Positions 60,667-64,000 of a DNA stretch of 64,000 nt are shown one piece after another (position 1 is the stretch's first letter; each line of letters starts with the position of its first letter). The stretch is from assembly GCF_000004075.3 (NCBI RefSeq), contig NC_026657.2, forward strand, positions 36,876,732-36,940,731. Direction: 5' to 3'. Made by a program: the position numbers and the translations under genes. Below the pieces are notes generated by a model. It did no database searches. It saw nothing but the letters and a program-made list of their open reading frames with translations, and was not told the origin of the DNA. Origin of the DNA: Cucumis sativus (taxonomy: Eukaryota > Streptophyta > Magnoliopsida > Cucurbitales > Cucurbitaceae).

Positions 60667-60849
60667 ATGACTGAACGAGCTCAATTTTCAACCTCGCTTT
60701 ACGAGAAGCAACTGCAATCCTCTCCAAAACGATCGGCTCAATTCTTTGTTGACGCCCCGGTTCCTATTTCAGATCGAATGTTCAAGTCATTATCAAATCG
60801 AATCACCTATCTCTATCTTGTCATTCCTACTGCTATCTCATCGTTGTAA
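60667..60849 (+). other. Small ORF in a GC-richer island, unknown
   Basis: A 60-codon frame (starts MTERAQFSTSLYEKQLQ) within 60610-60960, whose composition resembles a transcribed leader rather than its AT-rich flanks. I recognise no family, and no downstream exon was found. It may belong to a noncoding transcript or a lost gene. Confidence 0.18.
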
Positions 60850-61869
60850 AGGTCATTAACACTTTATGTAAGTCACGATCGCACATCTCCCATTGATTCC
60901 TTCATGTTCTTTTGTCCACCGCGCTATACATTTTATATCTGCTCTCCTGTTGAATTGGTACCTTGCACGGTCTAATTGAAGGGCTGATGTTAAGCGATTC
61001 TTTTTAGTCAGTCCCACACTCATTTGTTTTTGTTTTGTTTAATTTAATCATCTTTCTGGGTTTGTATTCTGATGTGATTATGGACCTACTTTAAATTCAT
61101 TTGATTCAGTTATCGTGTTAAAAATTAGCGTTGATCAATTCTCAGATACGAGAATTGGAAATGTTTCTTGTTCTCTCCTGAAGCTGAGCTCCGTGAGGGT
61201 GTAAACAAGTTTGTTTCCTTTTCATTTTTTCATTCAACTTATGCTGACTATTTTCTTATTTTACTGCATATAAAATCAGGGGAAATTAAGGGTAAGATAA
61301 GATGGGAGCGGTGGAGATGATAATCATAGTACAAAATTATACATAATGGGGGTGGATTCCAAATTATGGGATCATGTGCATTTGAGATTGGATATCATGT
61401 GGGGTGCGTAGAAAGTTGAATATACGAATGGATAATGGAAAATGTTAGAAAATTACGTAGTCACAGACTAATAAGATAGATCTGCATTGGACCAGGGGAA
61501 TGCCCGGCATTTTAGTCAAGTGGTAGCCACTAGAAAAAGAAGGGATGCATTTAAGGGATACGTGGACAAGTTTTGAACCTTCAAGGTCTATTCTATATCG
61601 TTATTTACGATAAATCCTGTCTTAAGATTTGCAATATCCTGTTATCAACATTTTTTCTGTGACTCAGATGACAGGCAGAGCTACTCATGCACCATCAACG
61701 TACTCATTAGTCATTCATTCCTAATCATAACTGCCTATTGTATTAGTATTTAATACCGTCTCCCTCTTAACTTAATTTTGAGATAATTATCAGATTCTTT
61801 GCTTGATCCACCTCAAAAGGGAAGTTGAAGTTTTAAGTGCCATGTTATATAGATTGTTGAAATGAAAAG

Positions 61870-62373
61870 TCAGTAGTCTGTTAATACATTTCTGCATACT
61901 AAACCATAATTTAACAACGGGCTACGCTATAAAATCGGCTCAATATATTTCTATAGGAATTATAGGACATAAGTTTCTTGTGATGGACATTTATTCTAAT
62001 GTACTAGTAGAAAGGAGAAGATTACTTAGGATAGGACACAGGGTTTGGAGTGACTTCGTCGGAGAGGAAATGTTCAGCAAGTTGGATATTACCTCTGCTG
62101 GTCAGCATACCCTCTGCCATTACATCCAGCGTTCTTGTAAAGGGGTATTTGGACTTGACCAGCTTCTATTTTTCTGACATCTCGTACTAGTAACTCATAA
62201 AGCCTTCTTGCTTCCTCAGCGGTTTTCCCACCACCAACAGCCCTCGCTACTTTCTCAAAACGGTCTGGTGTGTCCTCGTCAAAGAAGGCCAATGCCTCCT
62301 CAAATTTCTTGTTTTCCTTTTTGGTCCAGGATGAGTAAAAGCCATGTGTCGACGTGACAGAGCTTGACGCCAT
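61870..62373 (-). CDS. RADIALIS-like single-SANT protein, divergent, 2 exons
   Basis: Exon 1 (62093-62373) encodes MASSSVTSTHGFYSSWTKKE, then KKFEEALAFFDEDTPDRFEK, VARAVGGGKTAEEARRLYEL and LVRDVRKIEAGQV. This is a clear RADIALIS/RSM-family SANT domain with the short Ser-rich N-terminus of the RL5/RL6 group. The donor after CAGAG has the same phase and protein position (QQR) as the gene at 31.7 kb. A fitting second exon is 61870-61891 (acceptor TATGCAG), adding NVLTDY and a stop for 100 aa in all. That exon is uncertain because related proteins usually end in MRxLxL-like residues. Compared with relatives, the second core Trp is Phe (DRFEK), there is an extra Gly (VGGGKT) and the usual RRHYE reads RRLYE. 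It probably acts, like the family, by protein-protein contacts in the nucleus. Confidence 0.85.
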
Positions 62374-64000
62374 TATTTTCAGTTAGTTTGGCACTGAAAA
62401 AGGGGAATGAATGATGGTAGTTGACAAAGAAGGTTGGGGAAAAGTTTGTCTCAATAAGTGGGGAAAGAAGGAAGAAGTTGAGGGATGGTAAGAGCATGAT
62501 TGTCCTTTGCTCCTTATATACTGGAGGTGGAGTGTTTGTGTAGTGGGATCGATGCAAGTTGACGAATATATATTTAAGGCTAAAAGATATGATTCATTTT
62601 GTTGAGCAGACGCTAGAAAGAGTGTGGAGAGGACTGGCTGTAGTGAAATCCTTTAAAAAGTCTCTTTTCTTTTCATTTAAAATATCATCAGCAAGTAGAA
62701 TTTTCTCGAGAATTTACAGCCTGGTGGAGAATTAGATCCAATTCTTAGCCTATCTCTTGACACATAGATGCGCCCATAACAAAAGTTTCAACCCAGCTTT
62801 GAATGTGTAAAACAGGCTAGTGAAACTTACCCTTCCTTTTTATGGTTGGTTTTCTCTTTCTTTTTCTCATTCAGTTGCATGCTATAATATACCATACATA
62901 TTCCATCTTTAGTAATGATTATTCCTTCTCTCTTGGAAATAGATACTCAACTACTACTAAAATGACTTTATCTACAGTTTCATGGAAATGACAGCTGCTT
63001 GGGAGCAAAAGATTCATCTTTCTATGCGCATACACACAGGTTTAAATATGTTTTAGTGCCTAAACATCTATCCTTTTTTCTTTTGTTATTGCGATCTCCA
63101 AATTTTTTTAAATTCTGATTTTATTCTTCGAATCAATATTCATATTCATTTCGATAATAATTCAGTTTTAAAATGTTTGTTGGACTTCAGTTTTCTATAG
63201 ATTTTTTTATTGATTAAGTCCCTGTCTTAAAATTTTACTCTAATTTATTGAAAGTAGGTTCTCACACACCATCAATTATCTATGTATCATAACTTGAAAA
63301 TATACCTTTTAGATATATAAGAATTATGACTTAGAACTGAAGGCTGTGAGAACTGAAGTTGAAGTTTAATATAAAACTTTAATGTGAGCGGTTAGGCTAT
63401 CAATTTAGAAGCTGGTATAAGCTATTAAAGTTGCAAATCCATTTTTCTACTTATTTTATACTTTTTACATTTATCGAAAACATAGGATCCAAGTTGTTTG
63501 GGACTTGAATCGCATGTATGTGGAGTGGGTTAGAGGTTTGGTGTTCCAACTCTCTAAACCACTCGTTTATACCATAAATAGTATTTTGTAATCTCCAATT
63601 AATTAGCTACAATTATCATCATTTCGAAATTATTTTTAGTACAATATTTACTATTTGCTATACTAAAAGAATCATTTTTAGTACAATACTCATTACTTGC
63701 TATAATTTTTAGTATTTTACATTTATTTTCTTTTTTCTTTACATTACACCTTTTACTATTTCTTACTTAAACTCAATTAGCATACATCTCAAACACATAG
63801 TATTATAATTTAAATTATAACAATCTACCCCTAAACACAAACTATTATTGTGCACAAATTATATCATAACTACTTAAACTCCAACTTTTCATTTTAATTT
63901 CAATATATTAATGTCAATCAATAGCTCAAACGGTGACTAATTCTAATAAAAATAAGTGGGAATGTTCTAGAAGTTTGAGAATTAAAATAAAAGCAAATAA
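62374..64000. other. Upstream region of the second RADIALIS-like gene and spacer
   Basis: The promoter and leader of the gene lie at about 62374-62700 (minus strand). The rest is AT-rich. Near 63631-63702 two diverged adjacent units share TTTTTAGTACAATA and TTGCTATA. No other gene is seen to the window end. Confidence 0.4.

Overview
The window is nuclear DNA of a flowering plant. It is strongly AT-rich, with genes split by many introns, long intergenic spaces, transposon relics and a fragment of chloroplast DNA. Several dispersed hairpin repeats (the GATAGA type, and elements related to 'aggggtgagca' and 'ccatttacactccta') resemble repeats I know from cucurbits, so a cucurbit such as Cucumis is my best guess. 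That guess is an inference, not a proof.

Layout from left to right. 1-516: 3' end of a ribosome-biogenesis gene (RLP24 type, +). 2651-6273: DUF21/CBS-pair membrane protein with 12 exons (-). 7664-11745: LRR receptor-like kinase of the At2g16250 type with 4 exons (-). 12.3-31.6 kb: a gene-poor repeat region holding a plastid atpA fragment between 38-bp direct repeats, a LINE remnant, MITE-like elements and two of the three copies of a purine-rich repeat. 31693-32466: RADIALIS-like single-SANT gene (+). 33.3-38.4 kb: third copy of the purine-rich repeat, then a Mutator-like transposase relic apparently interrupted by a solo LTR. 38925-43248: Maf-family nucleotide pyrophosphatase (+) with two alternative versions of its active-site exon. 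44017-47955: ERD6-like sugar transporter with 18 exons (-). 50.0-51.0 kb: second Mutator-like relic (-). 52351-55365: HhH-GPD DNA glycosylase (+) with a remote tiny last exon. 61870-62373: second RADIALIS-like gene (-).

The genes do not form one pathway. They are mostly single-copy housekeeping and developmental genes. The order sugar transporter, DNA glycosylase, RADIALIS-like matches, from memory, Arabidopsis At1g75220, At1g75230 and At1g75250, so the right third looks like an old conserved block.

Exon boundaries were set by hand from GT/AG sites, reading-frame closure and family knowledge. All multi-exon models close in frame. The most interesting observation is in the Maf gene. Two consecutive in-frame exons (84 and 81 nt) encode the same protein segment, but one carries an ADT catalytic motif and the other SDQ. 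These motifs separate the bacterial YhdE and YceF subfamilies, so splicing could switch the active site.
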